Below are positions 1-11,406 of a stretch of 64,000 bases of DNA, one piece after another (the first letter of the stretch is position 1; the number at the start of each line of letters is the position of its first letter). The translations under genes were made by a program, and so were the position numbers. This DNA comes from Isoetes taiwanensis (lineage: Eukaryota; Streptophyta; Lycopodiopsida; Isoetales; Isoetaceae), in the NCBI GenBank assembly GCA_021234155.1, contig JAJEKV010000054.1, positions 8,638,655-8,702,654 on the forward strand. Direction: 5' to 3'. The notes beneath the pieces were generated by a model, which worked only from the letters and a program-made list of their open reading frames with translations, was not told where the DNA came from and did no database searches.

Positions 1-33
1 GACTAACCTTTCAAGGTTAAAGCAATCCACAAC

Positions 34-1250
34 TTTTTTTTTTCTTTTTGAATGAGGGAAAGAATATTATCAATAAAATGTAGATATTACAAAATACACA
101 TATGCCATCTAGCTAGATATAGTATGCTCCTTAAACATAAGCCTGCAACACTATGTACTTATTCCAGTGTAGGCGACCAATAAAATAAATAAATTTTAAG
201 ATACTGAATCCAAATACTGTCCCTCACTTCTTGCTCAAGTGAAGACTTATAAGCCATCGGTATCTTAGCCTGGACTACAACAATAACACCGTGAGCAAAT
301 GATTAAATGCCTTGGAAAATATGGGGCTTACGACGCTCCTAGATTGACCATGAGAACCAACCAAATCCGAAATGAAATGTCATTTGCCTAGCTAGGGCTT
401 ATGCATCGGGGTAGGATGCCAAGAGAACACATTCGCTATCCAAAGTCCTGATAAATAAACCTTATAGCCAGGTCCATGCTGGTTTGACTTTTTGACAAGC
501 AAAAAGGCACTGCTCAAGTGTTTTAACATCTAAAAAGCAAAACGGGCATACTGCAGTGATACAAAGATCACAGCAACGCCGCGTCGTAAGTATAACTTGC
601 CACCAAAGTACAGAAGCTTTAGGATGGAGCAACTTATCCCAAAGCCAGCACCATACACGAACCCACATAGATGGAGCTAATAAAGTGCTTGTGTGTGAAT
701 ATTCTCGTGACAACTGCAAGGCACCCTTTCCCTTTCCATGACACCAACCTCCACTATAAAAGGCAAATTCTCTGTTATCTTCTCCTATACAAACACATCC
801 CTACGTGAGAGCAGGAAGGCGACTATCTTTATTCATACTATGCTTGAATAGAGATGACACCTGCTAGGACCCATTGTTTTTGTGCAAGGAGATGAATTGA
901 TGCAGCAGGTAGAGGTGTTGAGATGTTTGGGGCGGCAATGGTCCGCCACCACGAAATATCTGGACATGGCCAAAATAGATGTCTGACAGCATCCCATGCT
1001 ACCAATAATTCTCCAATAACCGTCGTAAGATAGGAGAAATATTTGGAAAAGACTCGAGAGTCTGAAATAGTGCCCAAAGAATAATTGGGTTGACTGCTTT
1101 TGTGCCAAGAGATTGTTTGAGGTGATCAAGAGAGTCATCTTCATTATTAGCTTCCAAATGAATTTTAAAATGAGGTTCTTATTTTGCACTAAAAAATTTA
1201 TCATACCCACACCACCTGCCCACTTGGGAAGGACACAATCAAACTAGGCC
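34..1250 (-). mobile_element. L1-like LINE, 3' fragment of ORF2
   Basis: A T-run at 34-50 on the plus strand is the poly(A) tail of a minus-strand retroelement. At 462-719 the minus strand encodes a zf-RVT type zinc-binding segment, with CPFC followed by ETLEHCLFAC-like spacing (here KTLEQCLFACQKV), as found at the C-terminus of plant LINE ORF2. The stretch 833-1210 gives further ORF2-like peptide in broken frames. The last 60 bases before the tail resemble the 3' end of the LINE that stops at 43248, so both probably belong to one family. The endonuclease and the core of the reverse transcriptase are not visible, so this is a 5'-truncated, decayed copy. Confidence 0.6.
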
Positions 1251-2714
1251 ACCTTAATTCTATTAGCCTCCTAAGTTAAGAGATCACCTAACTACATTGA
1301 CCTCCTCACTGCCAGCCTATATAAAAATTTTGGACTATTGCAATGAGCTCTTATAGTTTTATACTTTGACTTGTAGGCTTGCAGCAAGGAAGCTATATAA
1401 ACATTGGTACTGAACTAATTTGGCCACTAAAATACAATCACCAAGAGACAACTTTGTAATTGACCACCAAAACAGTTGTTTCTCCAAACCTTCAATAATG
1501 TCTTTCCTGTGATATTCTTCTTGTGATATTCTTCTAGGCTCCTGCCTGACATTTTAATAGGCTCTACTCCTTTCTTCTAGGCATGCCTGGCATTCTAATT
1601 AGCTCTAACCCCAAGCACCAAGGCTGACAAGGTTTTTAGGGCAGCTATATGGATTTAGAAAAAACACTAATCATCTCCTATACTACCATGTTGCTAAAAT
1701 ATATCTCTACGTGGAAGGGGTAGGGGTGGCCACTCTCTTTTGAGGAGATTACTTACTCTTTGTAACTCGGAACTCGGGCAAATAATATTTCCTATCTAAC
1801 CATCAACGGCCAACAAACTATCCAGCAGACCTGAACCCCTTGCAATGTGGAAGGCCAACTTCTTAAACACCAACGCCTAGGCAGTAGACCACTTAAATCA
1901 CAACTAATTTGAACTACTACCAAGCATTGCCGAGTTAAACCACTCGCATCCCTTGCCCAGTTTAACCATTACTATTCCTTTCCCAAGTAAACCACTGCCT
2001 GATTAACAAACATTAAACATAAGGGCAGTAATATGAAAACTAACCTAGAAACAAACAGCAAAGCCCACAACAAGCTTGAAATCTCGTTAAGATCTTGTAA
2101 GACCCAAGCATCAACCTTAGGCAAGTAGTTGAACCAGACAAGGGCTGCCTTCTGGAAAACTTGGCCACAACTACCAGCTAGTAGTTTACTAAATACAATG
2201 AATGAGTGCTTGGTACAAATTGCATTGCCATCCAATAATAAAGATATGAGGATTTGAATAGCATTCCAGAAATGAACGACAATGTCATTTATATCTACCT
2301 GAGCAAAACGAGACTTATGGGAGTCCCCAAATGTTGATGGTTCTTGTCAGCAAGCCCAGCTCTCTTGGAAGTGCTGTCCAATCAAAAAATTAAAACGAAT
2401 CACAAAAGATGGAGAAGATCTGAGCACATGGGCGAAGAAGATTCGAGCACCCCAGTCTGTAAACCCAACAAGGGCTTTCCTATACTGGTGTTCTTCTGAC
2501 TGTAAAATACAGTTGTTCAAGGAGTAAAATTCCCTGCAACTTTATGCTTCAAAACATGAATTCCGGTCGGTGTCACTGGTCCCACATATCACAAGTAGAA
2601 CTAAGCTACTTAAAAAAACTTCTGCCAAAACCAAACGGAAGATTTTGGAAACTTTTTCCCATAAGTTCAGCACCAACATCTTTGCAATATGCAGTTAACA
2701 TCCACATTCTGCAG
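1251..2714. other. No gene recognised
   Basis: Only short ORFs occur here. The longest (1972-2235, minus) is hydrophobic and matches nothing I know. Minus-strand peptide around 2270-2460 looks like old coding sequence but is interrupted. It may be the upstream part of the adjoining LINE or the decayed 3' flank of the next gene; I cannot tell which. Confidence 0.3.
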
Positions 2715-5700
2715 TTAATATCTACTGCCTTTTGGGTGGCGCAATCTTAGTGATTCACACTTCATCCACATATATTCGCAAAAGCTCGGAGACCAACTGG
2801 GGAACTTCCCACTCTCTGAGAGGAGCCAATTAAAATCAGCAACAGCATTCGTCGTCAGTGGCTCTAAGAATTCACTCCGTGCAAGTACATCAGCAGGAGG
2901 AACACCTCCAACCAAATGCTTCCCATCTGACTTATCTGCTCGATGCATGATTTCCATTATGCCAACCTGGAAAAGGTTACGTCTTGAAGTTTTAGGTTTT
3001 AATTCTTCAACTTCTAAGCCTTTATCTTTAAACAAACAAGGAGACGCTCCAGTGATTGTGCTTTGCTGCATGAAGGACAATGCTCGTGCAGGTTGAAGAC
3101 AGAAATCAAGCCATTGATAAATTAGCGGTGAAGGACCTCTTATCCGACCACCAACTTTATCTGTTTTAAAACGATTCGTTGCAGGAATGGCCTGATAATC
3201 CCACTCAAATAATCAAAAGACTTTAAAAACGAAATCCAAACCTTTCAAAAGACATGTTACCCATAGGTCAGCCCAAAGGCTTGTCCCTGATTCAGGCACT
3301 ATAACTTCGATTCCAGGCATTTGTTTTGCGAATGGAACCACTTCATTCGACCATCCAATAGCAACCCATGCATCTCCTGCACTTAATGCATCCAGATAAT
3401 GAATGCCATCAAACAAACGGACCTGCACTTGCAGCAAGCTGTCAAAATGTATCATAATAGAGAGAGAAAATTGCCAAGGCCATGAAGAAGCTTAAGTCAG
3501 TTTTTATGGCTGCAAATGAACATCATTGCTTATGTAAGGTAAGTTCCAATCTTTTCTATGTTACAAAGAATTTCTGTATTGTGTCATCTCATTTCTTAGC
3601 AACCAATTATTGTAAAGGGTTTCATAATGTTCAATGACATCGTAGATATCTTGGTCTGCCTGATAATTGGTCTTGCAACGTTGTATCTCAGTATCAGGGT
3701 AAATTACCTGTCCTTTGAACTCGGCAAAAGATTGTTTTACAGCCAGTCGACCCCCAGGAACATCCTTCTCAAAGCTTTTAATGTTGTAAGAGCAGCCCAA
3801 GGATTTCAATACGGCCCCAATGATCTCTCTAGGAGAATCTACCATAGCTATCCTTCCTGTTAGCTCTGGTTTCCACAGATCATGCCAATCCTGTTGTTGA
3901 CAAGTACCAAAATAGCATGATCAACAAGATTGAGAAAAGCCAGCAGTGCTAACATGCATGAACTCTTTGAAGCATAATAGTCATATGTATATTTACCTAA
4001 CACATGCTAGTATCTCCCAAAAGGACAAATCAAATATAATAATTATTTGTTAGATGGCTACTATCACCTGCCTTGATTGTAACAGCTGCTTGGTCTAATT
4101 TGTCCTTCCTGTACGCGATGACAGTGCAGCCCCATCGATATGGGACAGCCCACACTTCCCCATCAGGTTTAATTTGTCCTGTTCTGTCCCTTCGGAGGAA
4201 TGACTAAAGATAAACATTATCACTATTCAGCAACATGAAGTTACGAGCAAAAGACCTGGTCAGGTTAAGCTGTTTACCTGTAATTTAGGACTAAGCTTCT
4301 CAAACCACTCATTATTTGAGGCAGAGCTAATTGGTTCAATTAAATTTCCTTGAATAGCTTTTACCAGCCAAGAATCACCAATGGTGACAAGATCTGCCGC
4401 CATTACTGAAATTTTGGAAATCTGACCTTTACGCACGGATGAAGAAAGCTGGGCAACAATATCCCTTAAACTACCACAAGACGAAGTAGAAATCACTGCC
4501 TTGCGGCCTTGGCATTGCCTGAAATCCTGCAGAATTAAGGATGCTTCAGGTCTCCACATTTTTACAATTTCTACGGATAATGATAAGAGAAACACACCTC
4601 GATCCATGCAGAAGGCATGGAACTTTGCAATGCAACAATTCTGAGTGGCACTTTCAAAGCATACGGAGTAGCTTTCCACTTCTTAAAGGATTCCTCGAGT
4701 TCCTTTCTGACCCGTTCTCCTCTAGTCTCTTCTGCAACATAACCTCTTTTTAATGCCCTGGGGATTCAAGTAATACTACTTTTTTCAAAGGTGAATTTAT
4801 TTCAGTTTTTTATTCTTGCATCGTGAATGTGATCTTCCATTTGGGAAAAGTAACTGGCTAATGTAATTGAGATGTTTTGAAATGCAGCCATTGCAAGTGA
4901 TGTAAATAAATAAATCGCAGGAACATATATTTAAATCATGGTCTAAATAGAATATCTACCTGAGGTGGTGGTGTCCTCTAGAATTTCTATTGATGATTGC
5001 TTCATGTCTCCCAAAATGTCAACACCAAACTTATCATGGCTTGTCTTATCCTTATCAATCTGTTCATATCCTACAAATATTTCAAAAGCATGCACAGAAT
5101 TGGAATACTAGAAATGCTTTCATACTAGTGCTTAATAGACTCAATACCTGCATGAAATTTGATACCATCAGCCATGGTCTGGATATCATTCGTGGAAACG
5201 TTTCCATTTCGATTTGTTAAATCCTGGTTTCCTTCAGTCTCCCCATCAAGATTGATTTTCTCATTTAATGTAACATGTCCAATCTCAGCTGAAGATTCTT
5301 CTGCCCTATTTTCAACGCTATCATTTTGCTCTGCTACTTCTAATACCTTTCCATTACTTATGTTGGAAGTGGCTGTTTGGGAACCATTCCCAGTACTTTC
5401 TCCAATATCTCCCGAGACGACAGAAGAAATATGAGCTAATGGAAGGCACACTCTTCTAGTGGGTCGTAGCTTAAAACTTAAAAGCAAGGCAAGAAGTGCC
5501 AAACCAATGCTAAAAGCGGTCGAAGTGAGCCATTGCATCAGATCCAACTTGAACTTCCAAGCACGCCATGAATTTTTATTGGAACCATACGTGCATATGT
5601 TAATTGCTTGCGTCTTTATCCTGGATGTCTTCTGATTTAAAGGAGTATTCCAGATTGGTATTGAAAGACTTACAGAATCTGCATTGTCATGACGCAGCCG

Positions 5701-5778
5701 TTTCAAACATATTTTTGATGGATGTTGCAAACCGCGTGGCACAGAGATGAGAGAAGTGCCGAGCATGCAAAACGCCAT
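2715..5778 (-). CDS. PotD/PotF-like polyamine-binding protein, plastid type
   Basis: This is a spliced gene for a periplasmic-type solute-binding protein of the spermidine/putrescine family, resembling Arabidopsis At1g31410. Inferred exons are 5148-5778, 4960-5070, 4598-4757, 4278-4526, about 4072-4203, 3708-3890, 3261-3422 and 2715-3191. The start ATG at 5778 opens MAFCMLGTSL, a likely transit peptide, followed by a basic stretch and one membrane segment (FSIGLALLALLLSF). Family signatures are TIGDSWLVKAIQGNLIEPI (exon 4), VWAVPYRWGCTVIAYR (exon 5), WKPELTGRIAMVDSPREIIG (exon 6), GDAWVAIGWS (exon 7) and GVPPADVLARSEFLEPL (exon 8). Phases agree for exons 3-4, 4-5, 6-7 and 7-8. The exon 5-6 junction keeps frame only with a GC donor (GC-AG intron). 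Exon 2 does not join exon 3 in phase, so exon 2 or its borders are uncertain. Transport by the protein is inferred from the family only. Confidence 0.85.
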
Positions 5779-6025
5779 TGCAAATAGTTCAATCAAATGC
5801 TAGCCTCGTTCAAAAATTTGTATCTCGTCCCATAAGCAGCCCTTTTCTCTTCCCAGGGTTTAGAGGTTTTACATAGCATAGGCTTCATCTTGGATATGGG
5901 ACGTTATAATTTTACCAAATTTACATAAACATGGTGATGATGTGGAATGGGGTCGGACAAAAAGCCATGGTTTGGCTCGTACTGTGGTGAGAAACTTGTA
6001 TGTTTGGGTTATTTTGGTAGAGGTA

Positions 6026-6121
6026 ATGTTCGGCCGCAGGCCCTTACGCGGGGTAAGGACCTGGCGAGCCCGGCAGGGCGAGCCTGGTCCGCACCCCGCG
6101 TAAGGGCCGGCGGGCGAACAT
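6026..6121. repeat. GC-rich 96-bp foldback
   Basis: Arms 6026-6061 and 6086-6121 are inverted copies of 36 bases with about five mismatches, starting ATGTTCG and containing CCCTTACGCGGGGT. The loop is about 24 bases and is itself GC-rich. The block contrasts sharply with the AT-rich surroundings and lies about 250-340 bases upstream of the start of the PotD-like gene. It may be a small transposon or a strong hairpin. Confidence 0.7.
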
Positions 6122-6128
6122 TTTCTCA

Positions 6129-6309
6129 CGTAAAGTTAAGGGGGGAGGATATTTCTTGCCACGTGGCGCCATCGTAACCACAATAGTTTGATTACTCCGT
6201 TATCAGCCAGCATCGGAGGAGATGAAGCCAACATCGGAGGAGAGGAAGCGATTATCTGTTTTAAGATGGGCCTGAAATATGGCGAAATATCCTCCCCCCG
6301 AACTTTACG
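6129..6309. repeat. 181-bp MITE-like inverted-repeat element
   Basis: Terminal arms 6129-6155 and 6284-6309 are inverted repeats of about 26 bases with a GGGGGGAGGATATTTC core (left) and GAAATATCCTCCCCCC (right). The interior holds two direct copies of CATCGGAGGAGA near 6210-6245. No protein is encoded. It sits beside the foldback at 6026-6121, upstream of the PotD-like gene. Confidence 0.6.
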
Positions 6310-6840
6310 ATTTTGGGTTGTCCCTAAAGGAGAAACCCTCGCTCTTGTGGGAATGTGGAATAGTCTAGATATATGTCGGTATATACTCGGATATACACTC
6401 TTGACGGGCCTAAACTTTGTTGTGGCCTAAACTTGTTGTGGCAGGGTTGCTGGACAAGATTATTCTTCCTGCTTGTATTGGTGGAGTTTATCAAAATTAT
6501 GACCAATTCCATAGTATGACACCGGATCCTTGGCATATCTAGAAGAGGAATGAATCCTCAGCCTCATTATTTTCATGACAGCTAATATCATACCATCGAT
6601 GGAAGAATTAGAATCAATGTTTTAGCAAAAAGCTAAGAAGTTGTTTACCGGATGCTTGCACGATGGTTTCTATGAGAAAGGGCACCATATTTACCATCTC
6701 TAATGTTGGCAGCTTAGGATCCTGAAGGAGTGAAACATGATGATTTCAAGGAGTTAAAGAGGAAGTTACATTCAGAAGTAAGCTTCCTTGCCTATTGTTC
6801 TTGGGTGATGCTGAATAGATGCAAAACATAATACTTAAAA

Positions 6841-6860
6841 AGCATGGTTTCATTAATTAG
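6841..6860 (+). repeat. Left terminal inverted repeat of the large transposon
   Basis: Inverted match (18/20) to 16777-16796. The TTCATTARTTA core is shared with the left ends at 37530 and 59259. Confidence 0.85.
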
Positions 6861-7060
6861 AGAAATTTCGTTTTCTCGTTTGACAACGAAATAGGTCGTG
6901 GTCACCCCGGGGATGGTAAGAAATGATTCCTCTCAACCAAAATAAAGCGTTAATAATCCTAAGTTCAGTTTGAAAAAATAACACTCGCCATAATTTGACA
7001 CCAGGCCTGTAGCCCAAAGCTGTCATAACAGTAAGTGAGGGGTTTGAGCAGCATCACGAG

Positions 7061-7203
7061 TGGTCGCAAGGATCGCCATTGCGATTCTTGCGAAAACAAG
7101 TGAATGCAGAATAGAAATAGCACATTGTGTGCTTCGTGGTCAAGGTACCATCTGGGGGATCTATATCTGGTGTACAGAATCGCCACCGCGATCCTGCAGA
7201 CTA
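7061..7203. repeat. 36-bp palindromic sites 1 and 2
   Basis: Cores are at 7071-7086 (GATCGC-CATT-GCGATT) and 7178-7193 (AATCGC-CACC-GCGATC). Outer arms 5 nt away are TGGTC/GAAAA and TGGTG/GACTA. The sites lie between the left end of the transposon and the 3' end of the methyltransferase-like gene. Confidence 0.85.
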
Positions 7204-7378
7204 CTTTTTTTATCCAATTCAATGTTGAGATAACACAAAAGCATAGTGAACAAAAGTATAACACATAGTGAACCCAAAAAGTATAACTCATAGTGAACCC
7301 GAAAACAGGTGAATATGTACACACAATGTTTTAACAAAAACTTTGTACAAAATGCCCAGCACAAATGCGAAGGCTTTA

Positions 7379-10300
7379 TCACTGAGTCTCAAATACAGTC
7401 TCTGGATCAACAACATGTTGAGCAGCTATTCTTGCAATATGCTCCTTTCCAATAGCAAGGGTCTGTGACATGTCCATTTCTGTATATCCAGTTGTTTCTG
7501 GGATGTCAACATCCATTGCCTGTGCTGCATTTTTAACACGCTCTGACATATCTTGGCTATCAAACAATTCGTCCTGCAATGCCAAAGAATATTCAGTAGA
7601 GGCTACCAGTTTCTGTCTTTTTGGTGAAGGGTCGGGGGAGGTTCTTTCACTTCCGGAAGCGCCTTCAGAAGTTCCCACATACTCAAAATTAGGAAGCGGC
7701 TTGTCTAGTTGCTTGGTTACCAGTGGCATTAAGGAGTCCAAGTTCTTGTTCAGTGCTTCAAGCTTCTTGAAAGTTGGATCTAGTTTTGCCTGTGCCTTCT
7801 CAGTCTGCTCTATCAGTGCCCGGGTCTCCTGCAGCCTCTCTTCGAAGCTTTTCTGATCCAGGCCGTCTAGCATCTGATCCATCTGGCTGAGTTCCGTTCC
7901 CTGTGTTATATTAATATCAGGCATGTCGGAACGTTGCTCCACCTTGCTCAAGCCCATCACCTTCCTCTTCCTCTTCCTCTTCCTCTTGCCTTGCCATTTT
8001 CTCTAGAATCTCGAAGAAAGATCTAAGGAAACGGCAAACCTTGTCGTCATACTCAAAAGCAACACTCCGTTTTCCTTGCATCAATGCTACCCTTGAGGCA
8101 GTTCCCCTGAGAAGAAATCCAAAACGCAACCTTCTAGTGGAACCAGTTCCTTCACTATATAATAGACATAAGAGGTTTTTGCTTGGCTCTTCAGGACGAA
8201 GTCGCCTTCCATAGCTGCCCATGAGAATTTGGGTTTACATGTAAAGAACTCCAAATATTTTCTTTTTGTTTTCATATCTACCTCTTCGTCGCCAGTAATC
8301 GGATATTTTGGAAGAGGAGTGCTTTTCGGTGCTTTAGTGACTTGAGTCAGTCGCAGCTCTAAGTTGGGCTTAACCGGCAGCACGCGAACGTCACTCCTGT
8401 TTATTGTCACATGGCTGACATAATACTGGAATTATTTTATATTTTTTTTGCTCTCCCATCCTTGTTCTTCATAAGCCCCTAGGGAAACACGGGAGCTACC
8501 CTGTATCTGGCTCTGACTGTACAGACAGTTTGGCAAATGTGCCGATCTGAGGAACATGACTATGTGGTACACTTTTGCCTGTGTCATGCCTGCAACTCTG
8601 CTAAAAAAATCTGTGTATTTTTTGACATCCCACGGCGTGGTAAAACTACGCATGTCAACAAAAACCAATGTGGCATTTTCTGACACCGATGCAGACACAA
8701 GGATGCCAGTTTTTGTGACGTGCTGCACGGTGTTTTGCTTCTCTTTCATTTTCTTGGCCTCTTCTGGCCTCATTATAGCAATAATAGCTTCCAAAAAAAC
8801 TGTTGGAAGATTACCTTGAACCGCCTCTTTATTATAGTTAGCTTTGACATATTCGAAATCCGTGTCTGCTATATCCAGGAGACATTGTTCAGACAGCTCT
8901 GGAAAACATGAAGCCAACTCTTCAAAATTATTGTATAGCTTCTCTGAGATAGAATTGGCATATGATAACACTTCACGACGCATGAGTGAGAGTGTTCTGA
9001 TGTCTAGAGCCCTCTGACTGCAATTAAAACGTCCTGCATATCCTTGCTGCACTTTCAAGAAAACCTTGCCCTGTAAGGTTTCGTCCATCAATTGGCTTAC
9101 CTCAGCATTGTTCATTCCTCGAAGGTTTCTTAAGAATGTCTTGTTGAAAAAATCCTTTGAAGGTTTCTCTGGTAATTCCCCCTGATCATCAGTTAACTTT
9201 CGATTTGCCCATTTGTTGACAACTTCTACGAGTTTAGACCATGAAGATTCTTGCATAAAAAGGAACTGCTTCTCATCCTTAAGTTCCTTAACCTTCAAAG
9301 TTGTGGTAGCCACTTCGACAAAATCCTGCACAGAAGTGCTGGTTAGGATCGCGACGGCGATTTTACTGAGCAAAAAAATGGAAAAACATACCTTCCAGGC
9401 GGATGTCACTGCAGTTCCTGTTAGGCCTTGTGGAGGACATCCGAATGCCTTGTGCTGGTTTCTTAGTTGTTGGAGCTTTTCAATGAGGGGTTCTTTGTAT
9501 ACTGTTTCTGCGATTACATCGTTGCACTGTATGGAAATCTGAATGTATTCCTTGTTGGAGAGGTTACCATTCAGCACACGACTTCTTCTTTTTGCATGTG
9601 CTTTGTCAAATTCCAACCTTTGTTCGACATTGCCCATGCATGTGCATAAAAACTGTGCAGAAAAAATGCTGTGATTACCAGAAATAATAAAAAATTTCTT
9701 GTTTGCCAGTTCTTCTGGGCGTGACCAAGTGACTAATTTTCTGCAAGTGACCAGGTTACACTAGTTAGTGCAAGAAGTTGTTCATGAAGATCGCGACCGC
9801 GATCCGGTTGAGCATATTCATATATAGCCAATATGCCAAGAGAGAAATGAATATGATGTAACTGACCTTGTTACTGGATTGAATGGAACGACATCGGGAG
9901 GCGTAAGAACCTCCGTTGGGTATTCCTTGAAGCTTTCTATCAGGGTCTGGACATGGTCATTTGACCAGACTCTATGTGTCATATTTGTGGGAGCTGGCTC
10001 GCAATCGAAAATGCTGACCCTTTGGAACCAGTTTACACCCATTAGGTAATATCTTTTGAACTCCTCGAGCTTAGATGCTGTCTCCTGAGCGAGTTTCTTT
10101 TCTTCATCTGGATTAAACTTTAAATCTTCTGGCATTCGGGGATCAGTTCTCCAGGGCAACAAGTGGCTAGTAGGTGTTGGTTTGGTGGACGACGAAGGAG
10201 TAGAAGATGTCGAAGGTTGTGCACTGTCATCCGTGCTCTGCTTTGGAAGCTTTATCTTGAATGGCCTGATCCTCTGTGCTGGCTGTTCTTCTGCTGCCTC

Positions 10301-11406
10301 GGAGTCTCTGGCGGGAGCAGTCAAAAGCATGACGGGAGCTGGAGGGTCCACTACGGCAGAACAACCAACATTTGCTGAGGGGATAGCCTCCATGGGCACT
10401 ACAGTATCCTTTGGAGTGGATGGTTCGCCAATAGCCTGCAGAGGGGCCACGGATCTCTTCTCTTGCAACAACTCTGAGCCAGTTGGTGTCCATTCTTGAA
10501 GGCAGTTTGTTATCCTTAGTAGCCTTCAAAGCAGCAGAAGGAGGTTTCTTATCACCTGAAAGACCCTTTCTGCACATACTAAATCCAACAAGTATATCCT
10601 TGTTGCACTTTATACCCGACAAACTCAAGGAATCATATGACGGCAATATCCACCCAAATCCCTTCGCACTGGTGGGCATCCCCTTGCCGCTTGCCGGTTT
10701 GTTGACTTTACTCGCAATCATAATGGAGGGATCATAATTCTGCCATCGCAAAACGTACTCTACAAACTGCAGCCCCTGAGTGTCTTCCACGCTGCAAATT
10801 ATTGCATCCTGTACATTGTTCTTGGTACCTTCCCACATAGCAATAACTATACCTAGCTGCTCGTAATCTTCTGGACCCTTGCCATTCCTGAAGAACAAAC
10901 ACAAGTCCTTTCGGCGGTCTCTAGTGACGTGAGGTTTGGCCTGTGAAATTTCAAGACACCACTTCCTGCTTTTGTCGGGTGTAACAATTCTGATCGGTTC
11001 TACATTGGGGCCGCGGAAAAGTTCCAGTGCTGCAGTAGCAATTGAACACAGGTTAGATACATTAGTATTGGCAGAAGGTGTTCATAAAGATCGCGGCCGC
11101 GATCCGGTTGATCAGTAGCTAAGTAAGAAAGGGCGTTCTCTAACCATTATGCTGGCAAGAAACGCGGCCGCGTTCCTTGCGAACAATGGGTATTACATTT
11201 CATATAAAATGGTCACCACTACCGCGGCCGCGATTGTCGTGAGCACTACCTTCCAGAAAAGAGGAAAGGTCGTGGTAGCAACTATCGCGGTCGCGATCCT
11301 GTCGACCATCTAGCTATCCTAAAAACACATGGTAGCAGCTATGACGATACCTAAGCTAAATAAAATCGCGGAAATTACCTTCTTTGAGGGCAGCGGCACG
11401 AGACAT
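7379..11406 (-). CDS. ParB-like domain fused to DNA-methyltransferase-like domain (transposon gene)
   Basis: Inferred exons are 11379-11406 (MSRAAALKE), 9867-11029, 9392-9740 and a 3' block of 7379-9325. Splice signals and phases agree for exons 1-2, 2-3 and 3-4. The exon 2-3 junction region resembles a ParB/sulfiredoxin-type domain: a YPTEVLTPPDVVPFNP stretch, then KKFFIISGNHSIFSAQ (about 9650-9700), then SIQCNDVI and a LQQLRNQHKAFGCPP motif. The 3' block reads as a permuted SAM methyltransferase: VFVDMRSFTTPWD where a DPPY-type motif is expected (about 8655-8680), then SAM motif I VLDFFSG (about 8110) and VAFEYDD. An acidic run and a coiled-coil-like tail end at 7379. Frame breaks: one in exon 2 near 10470-10530; a stop at 8432 (or a short intron there); a G-run one base short inside motif I (8104-8107); and one in the GAGGAA run near 7965. 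A role in binding or methylating the palindromes is inference. Confidence 0.65.
9337..9372. repeat. 36-bp palindromic site 3 (in intron 3)
   Basis: Core 9347-9362 is GATCGC-GACG-GCGATT, with outer arms TGCTG and GAGCA at exact 5-nt spacing. It lies in the intron between exons ending at 9392 and starting at 9325. Confidence 0.85.
9779..9814. repeat. 36-bp palindromic site 4 (in intron 2)
   Basis: This is a best-matching copy: outer arm TGTTC, 5 nt, GATCGC, GACC, GCGATC, 5 nt, GAGCA. It lies in the intron between 9740 and 9867 of the methyltransferase-like gene. Confidence 0.9.
11079..11308. repeat. Cluster of four 36-bp palindromic sites (5-8)
   Basis: Cores start at 11089, 11160, 11220 and 11283, so spacing is 71, 60 and 63 bases. 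Site 6 has changed from ATCGC/GCGAT to AACGC/GCGTT in both arms, which keeps the symmetry. Site 7 has a degenerate left arm (TACCGC). All lie in intron 1 of the minus-strand gene, just inside its 5' end. Confidence 0.9.

Noticed and set aside
2715-5778. PotD-like and ParB-like genes as bacterial contamination
   Set aside because: Both genes are cut by GT-AG type introns and sit in continuous plant repeat DNA; the PotD-like family is normal in plants.
7470-7856. Plus-strand Ser-rich 128-residue ORF
   Set aside because: It is the antisense of the well-formed C-terminal block of the methyltransferase-like gene.
8105-8135. VLDFFSG as a C5 cytosine methyltransferase
   Set aside because: No PCQ, ENV or QRR motifs are seen, and the order (catalytic-region-like segment before SAM motif I) fits permuted amino-methyltransferases better.
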